A stretch of 28,538 bases of DNA from contig JAUCBJ010002952.1 of the NCBI GenBank assembly GCA_032718475.1, forward strand, positions 1 through 28,538, in the 5' to 3' direction. Source of the stretch: Nemertoderma westbladi (lineage: Eukaryota > Xenacoelomorpha > Nemertodermatida > Nemertodermatidae). A program made the position numbers and the translations under genes. Positions 18,190-27,988 of the stretch are shown here, piece after piece. The stretch's first letter is position 1. Each line of letters begins with the position of its first letter. The notes beneath the pieces were generated by a model. The model made no database searches, was not told where the DNA came from, and was given only the letters and a program-made list of their open reading frames with translations.

Positions 18190-20204
18190 ATTTAAGCCTC
18201 TAATTTAGATAAGAAGTTACCGTTACCAAGTAATAAATATAGTATAGGGTCCGAAACTCTAAATAATTTTATTTATAAAAGTTACAAAAATCAGAAAAGT
18301 TATTTTTAAAACCCGTTTCTGAGGATTTCGTTTTTCAAAATCTACTTAGCCTATCAGCCTCAAAAAGTACCGGTCTAGACCTAATACCTGCCCGTTTTCT
18401 TAAAGTGCCTATTACTTTTATTATTAATTACTCTATCGTAGATAATGTAGTATTCAGACAAACTGAAATTAGCTAAGGTTGTTCCTCTATATAAAAAGAA
18501 TAGTAAAGTAGAACCCTGTAATTACAGACCTGTTAGTATCTTAAGTATTGTATCTAAAATTCTAGAACGTTCTGTTTTTCTACAGCTGGAAGCACATCTT
18601 AGTAGGCTAAATCTGATCTATGAACTTCAGTCCGGCTTTCGTAAATCATATTCTACAGACACCTGCCTTATTAACTTAACTGATACAATTAGATGTAATA
18701 ACGCAAAGGGTTTATATACTGGTATGGTAATGTTGGACCTACAAAAGGCTTTCTCTACTGTAGATCACGAAATTCTGCTTGGTAAGTTAGGCCTGATGGG
18801 TGTAGGTTCTATAGACTGGTTCAAGTCCTACCTGTCAGACAGAGGTCAAACTGTAGTCATTAGCAAATCGCAGTCTACTGTACAAGAGATTACCTGTGGT
18901 GTACCGCAAGGTAGTATATTAGGTCCTCTGCTTTTTGTATGCTATGTAAATGATATGATAAGTAGTATAGATCCCGATTTTAAACTCATTTTATATGCCG
19001 ACGACAGTGCTCTTATTTTCTCTCATAAAGATCCTATCCATATTTCCTAAATGTTAAGTGCAGTTCTAGAATCCTGTAATGAGTGGTTGGTTGATAATAA
19101 GCTATCCATTCACAACGGTAAGACTGAAAGTATTTTGTTTGGTTCCAAAAGAAAGTTAAAGAAGGTAACTAAGTTTGAAGTCACTAGTAATGGACATAAG
19201 ATTTAAAATAAAAAGGAAGTTAAATATTTAGGCGCCACATTGGATAACTGCTTATCAGGAGAAAGCACAGTGAAAAATATATTCTCGAAAGTTAACAGTA
19301 GGCTTAGGTTTCTATACAGAAATAAAAATAGTTTAAATACCGACTCCCGCAAGTTACTTTGCACTTCTTTAATACAGTGTCACATGGACTATGCATGCTC
19401 TTCTTGGTATGAAGGCTTAACCAAACAGCTTAAATGTAAATAACCAAACAGCTTAAATGTAAATTACAAGTAACTCAGAATAAAGTAGTACGATTTATTA
19501 AAAACTACAAACCTAGGCACCACCTAACTCCAGATGACTTTTCTGAATCTGGACTACTTAACTTAGATAGTAGAGTTAAGCAGCTACGCCTTAACCATGT
19601 GCATAAAGTGTATAATGGTAAATGTCCCAATTACCTAAAACAAAAATTCAACAGAGTACGCGATACACACTCTTACAGTACCAGAGCTAGTGCTTCAAAC
19701 TTCTACCTCCCGAATTGTAAATCCTTCGAATCTTATACTTTCTTTTTCAACGGCATTAAAAATTGGAACGCTCTGCCAAATGAAATTAAAAACCTAAATA
19801 ATCAACATTCTTTTAAATCTGCAGTTAAATCTCACCTCCGTGTGCAATGTAAAAATAGGTACAATAGTCCTACAGTAAGTTATTAGTTTATTAATTATTT
19901 ACTATTTATACTGTAATTATGTTTTATATTAAATTGTTCTGTACATTACATCTTTATCGTTGAGTCGGGCATTGTCACGCTCTCGGTAAAGTTGTACATG
20001 TACATAGTGTAATTACGTTTTATATGGGTTTTAGGTTAGCGTATTTGTAACCAAGTAACATAAAGGACCCCCTTGGAAATAAGCTGCAAAGCTTTAGGGG
20101 TAATCCTATATGTTATGTTGGACAATACCTTTATACCGGTACATTGTTTGGTGTATTTGTTATTGTTTTTACATAATGTATAAATAAATCTATCTATCTA
20201 TCTT
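18190..20204 (+). mobile_element. CR1/L2-like LINE, 5'-truncated, nested in foldback
   Basis: Reverse-transcriptase coding starts near 18190-18210 without an endonuclease, so the copy is 5'-truncated. The 3' untranslated region carries GGACCCCCTTGGAAATAAGC and CTTTAGGGGTAATCC, words typical of many CR1/L2-type 3' ends, then AATAAATC and a (TCTA)n tail at 20187-20203. Short microsatellite tails instead of poly-A are typical of CR1/L2 elements. CTTAGCCTATCA in the coding region and CTTAGGCCTAACA after the tail are similar but not identical, so I do not call a target-site duplication. Confidence 0.8.
18210..19886 (+). pseudogene. CR1/L2-like reverse transcriptase, broken
   Basis: Blocks in order: KPVSEDFV (about 18312) and SKSTGLDLIPA (about 18360), a degraded stretch to 18470, then [16 protein letters not shown] (about 18520), [13 protein letters not shown] (about 18628), [16 protein letters not shown] (about 18733; catalytic Asp of motif A), [13 protein letters not shown] (about 18898; motif B) and LYADDSA (about 18991; motif C with intact DD). 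The longest clean frame is 18724-19050. TAA codons at 19048-19050 and about 19204 break the same frame, and a 23-bp tandem duplication (19418-19440/19441-19463) adds a shift. The last frame, 19599-19886, is the typical LINE C-terminus (YNGKCPNYL, TRASASNFYLP, FFNGIKNWNALP). It cannot be expressed as one protein. Confidence 0.85.
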
Positions 20205-20230
20205 AACTTAGGCCTAACATACGGACAGAT

Positions 20231-21045
20231 TTAACCCTATCCAACCTGGGTGTTGGCGTTTTCCGCCAACATTTTATAATTGCTGTGAATTTGAGAATAT
20301 ATTTAAGGGCTATGCACTTGAAATTTGTTGACTTTTCCTAAAATTTACTGGTGAATCTCGTAGTGTCATTTATTTTTTTGTGCGATTTTTAGTTTTTTTG
20401 CAAATGAGATTTTGTCAAAGGGAAGTCGAGAATTTTATCCAAATGTACTAAAATAATTCTTGGTGCTGTCACAATATTCCTAACTTCTTAATTAATGTGA
20501 TTCTGGTTGGACAATGCCTTAGCCTTGGCACCCAATCAAATACCAAACTATTCAACCAGTTTTACTTGCCAGACAGATATTATTGAATTGAATTAAATTA
20601 AATTACAAGTGAAGATAGATAAGGCATTGTGTTTTCACAAGCTAATATTGTCTGACCACTTTATTCCAATTATTTACCAATCTTTGTAGTATTGTACAGA
20701 ATAGCCCCCAGCCATCTTTCCTTTACTAGACTATAATATGAAACACTCAACCCAACATCTCATACAAGGTAGGAGGATGGAGTAATTTGGTAAAGATAGG
20801 CAAATAGCAACTCTTTCCATTGAAACTATATGATATATTTTTTGAATGGTGCACTCTAATTAATTATTTAAATATTGGATAGTTAGCCATAATATTTTAC
20901 ATTAATTTAAAATCCACTATATGCTCCATATATGTGTCTGTTTCCATGCGAAAACGCAACTAATTTTGAACATTGCTACCTCATTCAAAATGTATTCAAA
21001 ATTGTTGGCAGAAAACGCCAACACCCAGGTTGAATCTCGGATAGA
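20231..21045. mobile_element. Non-autonomous element with hairpin-bearing terminal inverted repeats (MITE candidate)
   Basis: 20243-20275 and 20998-21031 are inverted copies that match in all but two positions of about 34 (AACCTGGGTGTTGGCGTTTT then CYGCCAACA-TTTT). Each arm also contains its own hairpin (GTTGGCG-TTTTC-CGCCAAC). The left arm is preceded by TTAACCCTATCC. The right arm is followed by GAATCTCGGATAGATTAG, a possible worn version of the same edge. TTAA next to CCC suggests a piggyBac-type origin, but this is weak. The interior of about 720 bp has no coding frame. Confidence 0.6.
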
Positions 21046-21453
21046 TTAGCCCAGGTTGATTAGGGCGCATGATGCACACCAAGTGCATATTAGCTGGCCT
21101 GCGAGTGCGAAAGGAAGATGTGCGTCACATTCTCCGCATGCTTGATTGAGTCTGGGAATCTGCCATCTGTCGGGAGGGGTCATAAAATTAAAAAAAAAAT
21201 AATAATATACATATCAAATTCCGATAGCACCGCCACCAGCCCTCCATACTACCACAGTTGGGAAAACGTTCGAGAATAGCTACCGCCACTGTAAAAGGTT
21301 AAATACAATTAAATACATAATCATTTATAACTAAAAGTATTGATTAACGTAAAAACCCAACAAAACACTTACAGCCTGAATCTGAAAAGACGCCAATCGT
21401 ATTCAGCGATATCATTCAGGGGTATCAGAGTATACAAGTAGGCCTATATCCAA
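21046..21453. other. Unassigned inner spacer of foldback
   Basis: No gene seen. It contains a second AACCTGGG-related word in inverted form (CCCAGGTTGATTAGGG, 21050-21065), an A-run near 21190, and TAGGCCTATATCC at 21443-21455 next to the right arm. Confidence 0.45.
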
Positions 21454-21766
21454 TATAATATTTTCAACCAATAATGCCATCATCAACAACAATGCTGTAG
21501 ATTGAATTGAAAAACCCGCTATTTATTACCAGTATTATTTAGCCAATCAAAGTACAGTAGTAAGTCGTTCGCACGAGTTAGTAAGTCGTTCGCATGACTT
21601 AGTATGTCATTCGCACAAGTTAGTTAAGTCGTTCGCACAACTTAGTATGTCGTTCGCATGACTTAGTAAGTCGTTCGCACGACTTAGTAAGCCGTTCGCA
21701 CGACTTAGTAAGTCATTTGCACGACTTTAAGTCGTCCGCATGACTTAGTAAGTCGTTCGCATGACT
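21454..21766 (-). repeat. Foldback right arm: inverted unique stem plus ten 21-bp monomers
   Basis: Reverse complement of the left arm. 21454-21560 mirrors 18031-18141 (ATATTTTCAACCAATAATG, CAACAATGCTGTAGATTG, AGCCAATCAAAGTA). 21560-21766 then holds about ten AAGTCGTTCGCACGACTTAGT-type monomers with scattered changes such as GTATGTCATTCGCACAAG. It ends directly against hAT transposase coding sequence at 21767. The arms total about 0.6 kb and could pair across a 3.3-kb interior. Confidence 0.9.
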
Positions 21767-23605
21767 GATGATTCGCTGATGGCTGATGAAACAACGGATG
21801 TATTCAATAAGTCTCAGCATAGTGTTGGGATGCGTTATATTCAGGAAAACCAGATTATTGAGCAATTCCTTGAGTTTATAAATCCCGATAGTCTAACTGG
21901 CCTTGGTCTTGCCCAGGAATTATCAATGCTTTAGATCGTGCTGGGATTGATAAGTCAAATATTATTGGCCAGGGTTAGGATGGGACATCTGCAATGTCTG
22001 GGGATTTTAATGGGGTGCAATCGCATATAAAGAACGAATGTGGAGACCAAGCCGTCTATGTCCATTGAGCAGCCCATGAGTTCAATTTAACTCTCGTTCA
22101 TGCTGCGATGTTCCAGCTATTCGTAACACACTTGGAACTGTAACTAGTTTAGCAAGTTTCTGTAATTCAAGTTCGAAAAGAACAAAAGCTCTAGATGAAG
22201 TTATCGCTGATGAGCTTAGTCAAGGAACTTGCCAGAAACACCGCCTGAAAGCACCTTGCCCAACAAGATGGGTTGAGAAGCAGGATGCCATGGGATGCGT
22301 TATATTCAGGAAAACCAGATTATTGAGCAATTCCTTGAGTTTATAAATCCCGATAGTCTAACTGGCCTTGGTCTTGCCCAGGAATTATCAATGCTTTAGA
22401 TCGTGCTGGGATTGATAAGTCAAATATTATTGGCCAGGGTTAGGATGGGACATCTGCAATGTCTGGGGATTTTAATGGGGTGCAATCGCATATAAAGAAC
22501 GAATGTGGAGACCAAGCCGTCTATGTCCATTGAGCAGCCCATGAGTTCAATTTAACTCTCGTTCATGCTGCGATGTTCCAGCTATTCGTAACACACTTGG
22601 AACTGTAACTAGTTTAGCAAGTTTCTGTAATTCAAGTTCGAAAAGAACAAAAGCTCTAGATGAAGTTATCGCTGATGAGCTTAGTCAAGGAACTTGCCAG
22701 AAACACCGCCTGAAAGCACCTTGCCCAACAAGATGGGTTGAGAAGCAGGATGCCATACATATGCTTTATAACCTATATCATCAAGTATGTGACGTATTGT
22801 CAAAATTTAGCCCCCAGCATACAAAGTGCTCATCCGAACTGCTAGTTTATTAGCAGCTATAACCAGGGATGAGTTTGTTGTATCTCTCTCCGTTTTAAAT
22901 GCCATATGTTTATTATTACAAAATCAATTGCTATTCAATCTCCATCTAACGATTTAATGGGCGCATTAAATCAAGTGAACATAGTTAAAGAACTCATTCA
23001 CACCTGGCACAACAGCGACGACAAATTTAAAGAATTGTTTGGTTTAGCCCAGGAGAAATTGGGACACAGAAATGAAATCCGAATAGAGTTGTGGGCTGCC
23101 AAACAAAGCGAAACAACACACCAGCCGGAAGGCCTGAGGAATATTTCAAACGCTCCATATTTATCCCATTCTTAGACAATCTAATAGTTCAAATTGATAA
23201 ATAGTTAAGTAGCATGAATTGTTTGTATTGATGTTATGTGGATTGCTTCCCCACTTCGCACAATCCTCTACATTCAATGATATGAAACCTGCCTTAGATC
23301 TATATTCGAACTTTCTTAATGGTCCCGAGCAGGAAATCCAAGTCGAGTTCGAAGCTTGGCAGATTTTCTGTAACTCGCTAACTACTGCCACTTTCGACTG
23401 CTCTGCTGCACTTGAACTTTGTAATCCTACATACTATCCCAATATACATAAACTGTTAATAATTTTTGCTGTCTTACCGGTAATGCGCTTCTAGAACGTA
23501 CGTTTCTTCTCCAAAGTACCTGAAGAGTTACTTAAGTAGTTTGATGGGTGAAGAAAGACTGAGTGGACTAGCACTACTTTACATACATAGAAATATTAAT
23601 GTACA
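21767..23605 (+). pseudogene. hAT-family transposase (DUF4371-like + C-terminal dimerisation), broken
   Basis: Blocks in order: MADETTDVFNKSQ (21779; DE of the DDE-type core region), IEQFLEFI, a one-base shift near 21918, DRAGIDKSNIIGQG then TAG where Tyr is expected then DGTSAMSGDFNGVQ (about 21940-22020), and VYVH then TGA where Cys is expected then AAHEFNL (22054-22090). The 465 bp 21826-22290 are repeated exactly at 22291-22755 with the same stops. Open pieces at 22906-23175 and 23219-23494 follow; the second ends in YYPNIHKLLIIFAVLPV, the hAT dimerisation domain. After a stop, EERLSGLALLYIHRNINV is still readable at 23547-23603. The gene is dead, and the sixth-frame shifts and stops are scattered along it. 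Confidence 0.82.
21826..22755 (+). repeat. Perfect 465-bp tandem duplication inside hAT transposase
   Basis: 21826-22290 and 22291-22755 appear identical base for base, including two nonsense codons (TAG in the GQG block, TGA in the VYVH block). 465 is 155 codons, so the duplication is in phase. Because both copies share the same damage, it happened after the gene died, or it is an assembly artefact. Confidence 0.9.
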
Positions 23606-23796
23606 ATTAATTGTAGAAAAAGCATTAGAACTATACTGTAGAATTACCAGAAAATTACTAATATAATTCATAGTACTGTATATACAGTTGTTAGTGGTGA
23701 GTGAAAGTCTGTACATACGTACAAGTAAAAATGGTGTATTAATGTCATTTCTTTTTGCTTCGCCTGCCCTGTGAAAAAATCCTGGATCCGCCCCTG

Positions 23797-23915
23797 CAAT
23801 TGGGAGAATAAACCGTGTTTCATTGTACTTGTATTTGGAGGCAGCATTCTGTGTGTGAGAGATCTAGTCCTACTAACAGCCGTCAAGTCCTAGTCCTACT
23901 AACAGCCGTCAAACA
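23797..23915 (+). repeat. Unit A scrap after hAT right end, with 26-bp tandem step
   Basis: CAATTGGGAGAATAAACCGT to GTGTGTGAGAG (23797-23862) is unit A continuing from the hAT target site. It then jumps to CTAGTCCTACTAACAGCCGT, an earlier part of the next unit, which is repeated at a 26-bp step (23864 and 23890). Confidence 0.75.
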
Positions 23916-24726
23916 ACAACTGCATGGCAGCACAAACCAATATCAATAACTAATTATCACATTTACTCCATAACAAACTATAGTGAATTAACAGCCTATC
24001 AACAAACAGTATGGTATAAAATTTTCAATATAAGTGGAATGCCGTATCATATAAAACCGACTCATATAAAACCGACACTTCCCCAATTATTTTCCCACTT
24101 ATTTTTGCTCTACTCTATTTCTATTATGCCTCGACCGGTCCGAGCTATTTGTACACAGAACACGTTTGTACATGTACATGAGATTAGAAATGGGTTCTTC
24201 ACACCCAGACCATCTCTATCGGGGTGGGTACCTTGGCCACAACAACCGTGGCCACAATCGTAACTTTAGCATCTCTCCCACAGTTGCCAAAGTTACGTTT
24301 CAGCTGCGTCCTGGGAGAACATTTGATGCCCATAAACCGCAGGACATAATTACCAATTGGGAGAATAAACCGTGTTTCATTGTACTTGTATTTGGAGGCA
24401 GCGATCTGTGTGATCTGACAGATTACGTTGTCTCTAAATTAAAGATAATGATTCTGAAATATTCTTGCAATAGAGCTTCCTGTGTGTTATGGACTCAAAA
24501 TGTTCCCCAGGTCAATGCGCCCTTGGTGTACGTACATGTAGACCCAGATTACAACTCACAATGTGTCACCACAAATCTGGGGATGGGGATGGAGGAAATA
24601 TGGGGATGGAGAGGCGTGGGGGGTGGCTTAACCGCGCACAGAACAGCCTTCTAATCAGAATACAAGGTGCTTTATGCCATCGGGTGGAGGAAGGAGCCTT
24701 TAGCTACCTTGAACTACCTAAAACCT
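23890..24726 (+). repeat. Diverged unit A copy
   Basis: A full-length but older copy, sharing with the 13.4-kb copy the insertion after ATCATATAAAA (CCGACACTTCCCCAATTATT) and the form GAATAAACCG. A 15-bp CATATAAAACCGACT step is duplicated at 24048-24077. It ends near AATCAGAATACAAGGTGC, after which the sequence no longer matches the unit. Confidence 0.8.
24166..24654 (+). CDS. Hypothetical 162-aa protein, diverged SGNH-like ORF
   Basis: Open frame in the diverged unit A copy. The first block region is altered (LEMGSSHPDHLYRGGYLG) but GSSHPDHL is kept, followed by VTFQLRPGRT and CFIVLVFGGSDLCD, then YVVSKLK. Unlike the array copies it does not stop at the usual TAG. A one-base loss in AAGATAATGATT shifts it on through SCVLWTQNVPQVNAP and a Gly-rich tail. 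Retention of the three blocks despite clear divergence is mild support for past coding function. The start is uncertain; the first ATG codons are in TGTACATGTACATG repeats. Confidence 0.4.
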   Translation: MYMYMRLEMGSSHPDHLYRGGYLGHNNRGHNRNFSISPTVAKVTFQLRPGRTFDAHKPQDIITNWENKPCFIVLVFGGSDLCDLTDYVVSKLKIMILKYSCNRASCVLWTQNVPQVNAPLVYVHVDPDYNSQCVTTNLGMGMEEIWGWRGVGGGLTAHRTAF

Positions 24727-26626
24727 AAGAAAATAATTAAATAATAATAATATTCAAATAGCCTTCCTTAATATAATAATTGTATAAATTATAATACATC
24801 AAAAATTATTCATCCGTTATGATACTTTTTGGTTTATGTTGAATATAGGGAGCTCATTTTTTTAGAATTGGAATGTTGGCTGACAATAAATAATGCTTGA
24901 ATCCATAAGGGGAATTTCTTTGGTATTTTTCATCACACACCACTAATTTAAGTCACACTGTGACTACCACCAACTGTTAGTAAGTATTTCCATCCCATCT
25001 AAATTATATAGAGGTACCTTTTGCAGTAAACTACGTATACTAGACATTAAAGTCAAATCACACCTAATTATTTATTACCTTAACATTGTAATAACGTTAC
25101 CTAAGTAAATGTCATTTTAACGTCAAAAGATTTGATAATTATGTTCAGCAAAATGGCAAATATAATAATGTATATATTGGATGGATATATTTAATATGGA
25201 AGTCCCAAAAATATGAAGTGTAGTTTTATATAATTATTACAGAGTCCTGATTAAATATACCTTTTAAATTTTTAAATATGACTTTGTCAACTTCGGATGC
25301 ATAGGTATATATCTGTATATAATATACAATATATGCCAAATAATAACATTGTATACTCAAATATTGCCAGCTCAATAATTTCGAGCCCAACATAAGAGCA
25401 GTGATATATATATATATATCAATAATATTAGTCATATAATTTTTAATTTAATTTTTATGCATTTCTATGCTATTTTTCAAATTATATATTAAAATGTAGC
25501 AACCAGAGTACAAAGTTTCCTCATATGCTATTCGGCTCTTTATGACAAAATTAACCTATTGTAATGGTAAAATAATGTTTGAAGACAGTTGGGACTGTAG
25601 ACACTCTCCACAATAGGGAATTTGATTACCAACGAAAATTAAACTGCAATAGTAAGCTCTGCTGTGCAGTGACTTTTCCATTCATTGTGTTGGTCAGAAT
25701 AACATGTTATTTGCTGAGATGGGAATGGCGTCAAACCCTCAACATCCTGACTAAAAATATTAAAAACCGGCCTGAAATTAGGAAGACATTTCTAGTTCTA
25801 CGTTTGGTTTTATTGGCCTAGATAAATATTTTATTTAATAGAATCTATTTGGCATTTGGTGTGCCAACGTGTACAACAAAATAAACAAAAAAAACAACAA
25901 AATTACACCAACTACAAGACTACAACAAAATTACCAACTACAACAAAATCCCTAATTCAGTAATAATTACAGTAGCCTCTGTGTGAATAATATATAGGCC
26001 TATGCGATTAATTTAATATTGAAGTGAAGGTACTGTAAATGTAGGCATGTGGAAATGATTAGAGCAATATAATAAATAAGGCTAGGTCCACCTACATCAA
26101 TTATTAAACATTGCCACCAATCAACCAATAGTATGTGAATGTCAACATATCGCTACAAGCTAACAAGGTAAGATTAATGGGAGGTTATTGAGTTGTCTTC
26201 CCTGCTTGAACAAGGGCTTATCCAATGGGCTGCTTTTTGGTGTAACTAACTAAAGCCAATATGGCGCCCATTCAACACCCTTCCTGGAATATTGGTAAAC
26301 CGGAATACCAATGTGCACACTGCTATTATATTATAATATAATAGTGCTGGTTTACTGACTTTGACAATGTTTTATTTACAATGGCCCTGATCTGTTATAA
26401 ACAGTATATGAGGCGAGCCGCATAGAAGGTGAAGACTGTTGTGGATAAGGGCCTGGCCGAATTAAACCAGCATTGAAGTTAATACAAGGGACAGCCCGGT
26501 GGAATTGGATTTTCGGTTGAGTAATAATGGAAATGCATAATAAATTATACCATTTCGCACTGATAAATTATACCATTTCGAAATTTCGCACTGTTGTGTC
26601 CCTAGGCAAGACACTTTAGACATTAG
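24727..26626. other. AT-rich gene-free region
   Basis: 1.9 kb with no recognisable gene. Contents: a short hairpin AGTCACACTGTGACT (24951-24965), a (TA)n run at 25404-25419, a CAACAAAATTAC-type purine/pyrimidine repeat (25873-25950), a stem ATTGGTA...TACCAAT at 26291-26312, a perfect 22-bp AT palindrome at 26323-26344, and a 23-bp tandem step (26540-26585, ATAAATTATACCATTTCGCA). CCCTAGGCAAGACACTTTAG at 26600-26619 resembles a motif common in animal SINEs and LINEs. An 80-codon frame at 25579-25821 has no recognised feature. Confidence 0.6.
26323..26344. repeat. Perfect 22-bp AT palindrome
   Basis: CTATTATATTA followed directly by its reverse complement TAATATAATAG. It lies 10 bp after another inverted repeat, ATTGGTA-AACCGGAA-TACCAAT (26291-26312). 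Two palindromes this close could extrude as cruciforms; no protein-binding role is implied. Confidence 0.8.
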
Positions 26627-27808
26627 TGCCTACTTAGAAGGATAATTGAAGAATTATCAAAAAAGAAAGACAGGCATCTGGCTGTTATCTTTGTTGACTT
26701 CTTCAAGGCCTTTGATTCAGTCTCTCGCTCACGTATGTTCAGCATACTTTCATTATATGGGATTCCTGATGAAATTATTGCAGCAATCAGATCAGTATAC
26801 GATGGTTCGACAACATTTGTGTCTACTGTTGACGGTGACACAGAACCATTTGAAGTGTTATGGGGCGTCCTCCAAGGAGACACACTTGCACCATTCTTGT
26901 TCATTATTGTGGTTGACTATGTTCTACGCATGTCCTTAGATCATCATAATGATGATGGGGTGATGATAACTCCACCTACTGGCTCCAGAAGTCGAGGAAA
27001 TCCTGCCAAGTACCTAACTGATCTAGACTTTGCTGATGACTTAGGAGTACTCTCAGAATCATTAGAGGGAGCCCAACGGCTCCTCAGCTCATTAGAACAT
27101 GCTGCTTCTAGTGTTGGTCTTTTTATTAACTCCAGAAAGACCAAAATTTTGACCGTTAACTTTGAAAGTCCTCAGCAAGTCTCTGATCGGATGAGCATAA
27201 GCTCAAAGGATGGTATGCTTGAGCATGTGGACGACTTCTGTTACCTGGGATCATGGATCCGGAAGTCAGGTGAGGACCTTCGAATACGTAAGGGAAAGGC
27301 ATGGGTAGCCTTGAATAGGCTTTCCAGGATTTGGAAGTCACCGAGAATTAATCGGAAACTTAAGGTCCGATTATTTAGAGCAGCAGTAGTTCCAGTACTC
27401 CTCTACGGGAGTCCATGCTGGGCTCTAACTGCTGAGGACACCAAATCTCTGGATGGCACATTCACAAGAATGCTACGCCGGGTACATTGTGTCAAGTACA
27501 ATGCACAAATCTCCAACCAGACACTATATAACATTGGAGGTGTCTCATTGGTTCCCCCAAGCTTGACACTAGAACAAAATCGCCTCCGCTTTGCAGGACA
27601 TTGCTTTCGCCGTGAGGACCAGCCAGTGCATAATCTTGTACTTTGGCAGCCTCATGGAGTGAATAAGCATGGTGGACAGCCCATGACTTTCTTGAGACGC
27701 ATCTTAAAGGACACTGGCCTTAAAGATGCGGATGATCTAGCAAATGTCATGGGTGATAGGGAGTTGTGGCGGTGCAATTTTGTTGACAAGCCGGCACAGC
27801 ATTCTTAA
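26627..27808 (+). CDS. Reverse transcriptase C-terminal half, intact frame (LINE copy 2)
   Basis: An uninterrupted frame of 393 codons after the TAG at 26624-26626, with the first internal ATG at 26735 (357 aa). Motif A: HLAVIFVDFFKAFDSV. Motif B: GVLQGDTLAPFLFII. Motif C: LDFADDLGVLS with both catalytic Asp residues. Then INSRKTKILTVN and CYLGSWIRKSGEDLRIRKGK, the connection region YGSPCWALT and RMLRRVHCVKYN, and the C-terminal block RLRFAGHCFRREDQPVH. The endonuclease and RT fingers are missing, so it is a dead-on-arrival fragment kept open only because it is young. It serves as a reference for the indels in copy 1. Confidence 0.88.
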   Translation, partial: CLLRRIIEELSKKKDRHLAVIFVDFFKAFDSVSRSRMFSILSLYGIPDEIIAAIRSVYDGSTTFVSTVDGDTEPFEVLWGVLQGDTLAPFLFIIVVDYVLRMSLDHHNDDGVMITPPTGSRSRGNPAKYLTDLDFADDLGVLSESLEGAQRLLSSLEHAASSVGLFINSRKTKILTVNFESPQQVSDRMSISSKDGMLEHVDDFCYLGSWIRKSGEDLRIRKGKAWVALNRLSRIWKSPRINRKLKVRLFRAAVVPVLLYGSPCWALTAEDTKSLDGTFTRMLRRVHCVKYNAQISNQTLYNIGGVSLVPPSLTLEQNRLRFAGHCFRREDQPVHNLVLWQPHGVNKHGGQPMTFLRRILKDTGLKDADDLANVMGDRELWRCNFVDKPAQHS

Positions 27809-27962
27809 AAATGCAGCTGCAATGCAGCATGCCGATCCTAGTAGTAGTAGTAGTAGCCTACGTCAACCCAGCGGTATAATGGGAACCTGGCTTTGCTGGG
27901 GTAATGATAATAAAAGCGCTTTGAGTATGCTGAGCGTAGAAAAGCGCTATATAAATAACCAA

Positions 27963-27988
27963 TATTATTATTATTATTATTATTATTT
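27963..27988 (+). repeat. (ATT)n microsatellite tail
   Basis: About eight ATT repeats ending LINE copy 2, in the position where such elements end at their insertion site. Confidence 0.85.

Larger units (their letters stand above)
21767..23796 (+). mobile_element. hAT transposon remnant (3' two-thirds with right terminus)
   Basis: It starts abruptly at the foldback arm inside transposase coding sequence and ends with CCTGGATCCGCCCCTG at 23781-23796, the inverse of the left terminus CAGTGGCGGATCCAGG. The next eight bases, CAATTGGG (23797-23804), equal the eight bases before the left terminus at 9471. Eight-base target duplications are standard for hAT. The internal third of the element and its zinc-finger N-terminus are not present. 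Confidence 0.8.
26627..27988 (+). mobile_element. LINE copy 2, 5'-truncated, with 3' UTR and ATT tail
   Basis: Homologous to LINE copy 1 from about 16530 onward, about 97% identical by eye. The 5' truncation falls within RT coding. The 3' end is longer than in copy 1. After GCATGCCGATCCTAGTAG there is a (TAG)n patch, then CCCAGCGGTATAATGGGAAC, GGCTTTGCTGGGGTAATG, AAAGCGCTTTGAGTATG, AAAAGCGCTATATAAATAAC and an (ATT)n tail at 27963-27988. The AAAGCGCTATATAAAT...(ATT)n ending is a recurring module in many invertebrate LINEs and SINEs. No clear target-site duplication was found. Confidence 0.85.

Noticed and set aside
25579-25821. 80-codon frame in the AT-rich right region as a host exon
   Set aside because: No domain, no clear splice sites and no neighbours supporting a gene.
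26590-26626. tRNA-derived SINE in front of LINE copy 2
   Set aside because: CCCTAGGCAAGACACTTTAG resembles a SINE/LINE motif, but I found no A and B box promoter or tRNA fold nearby.
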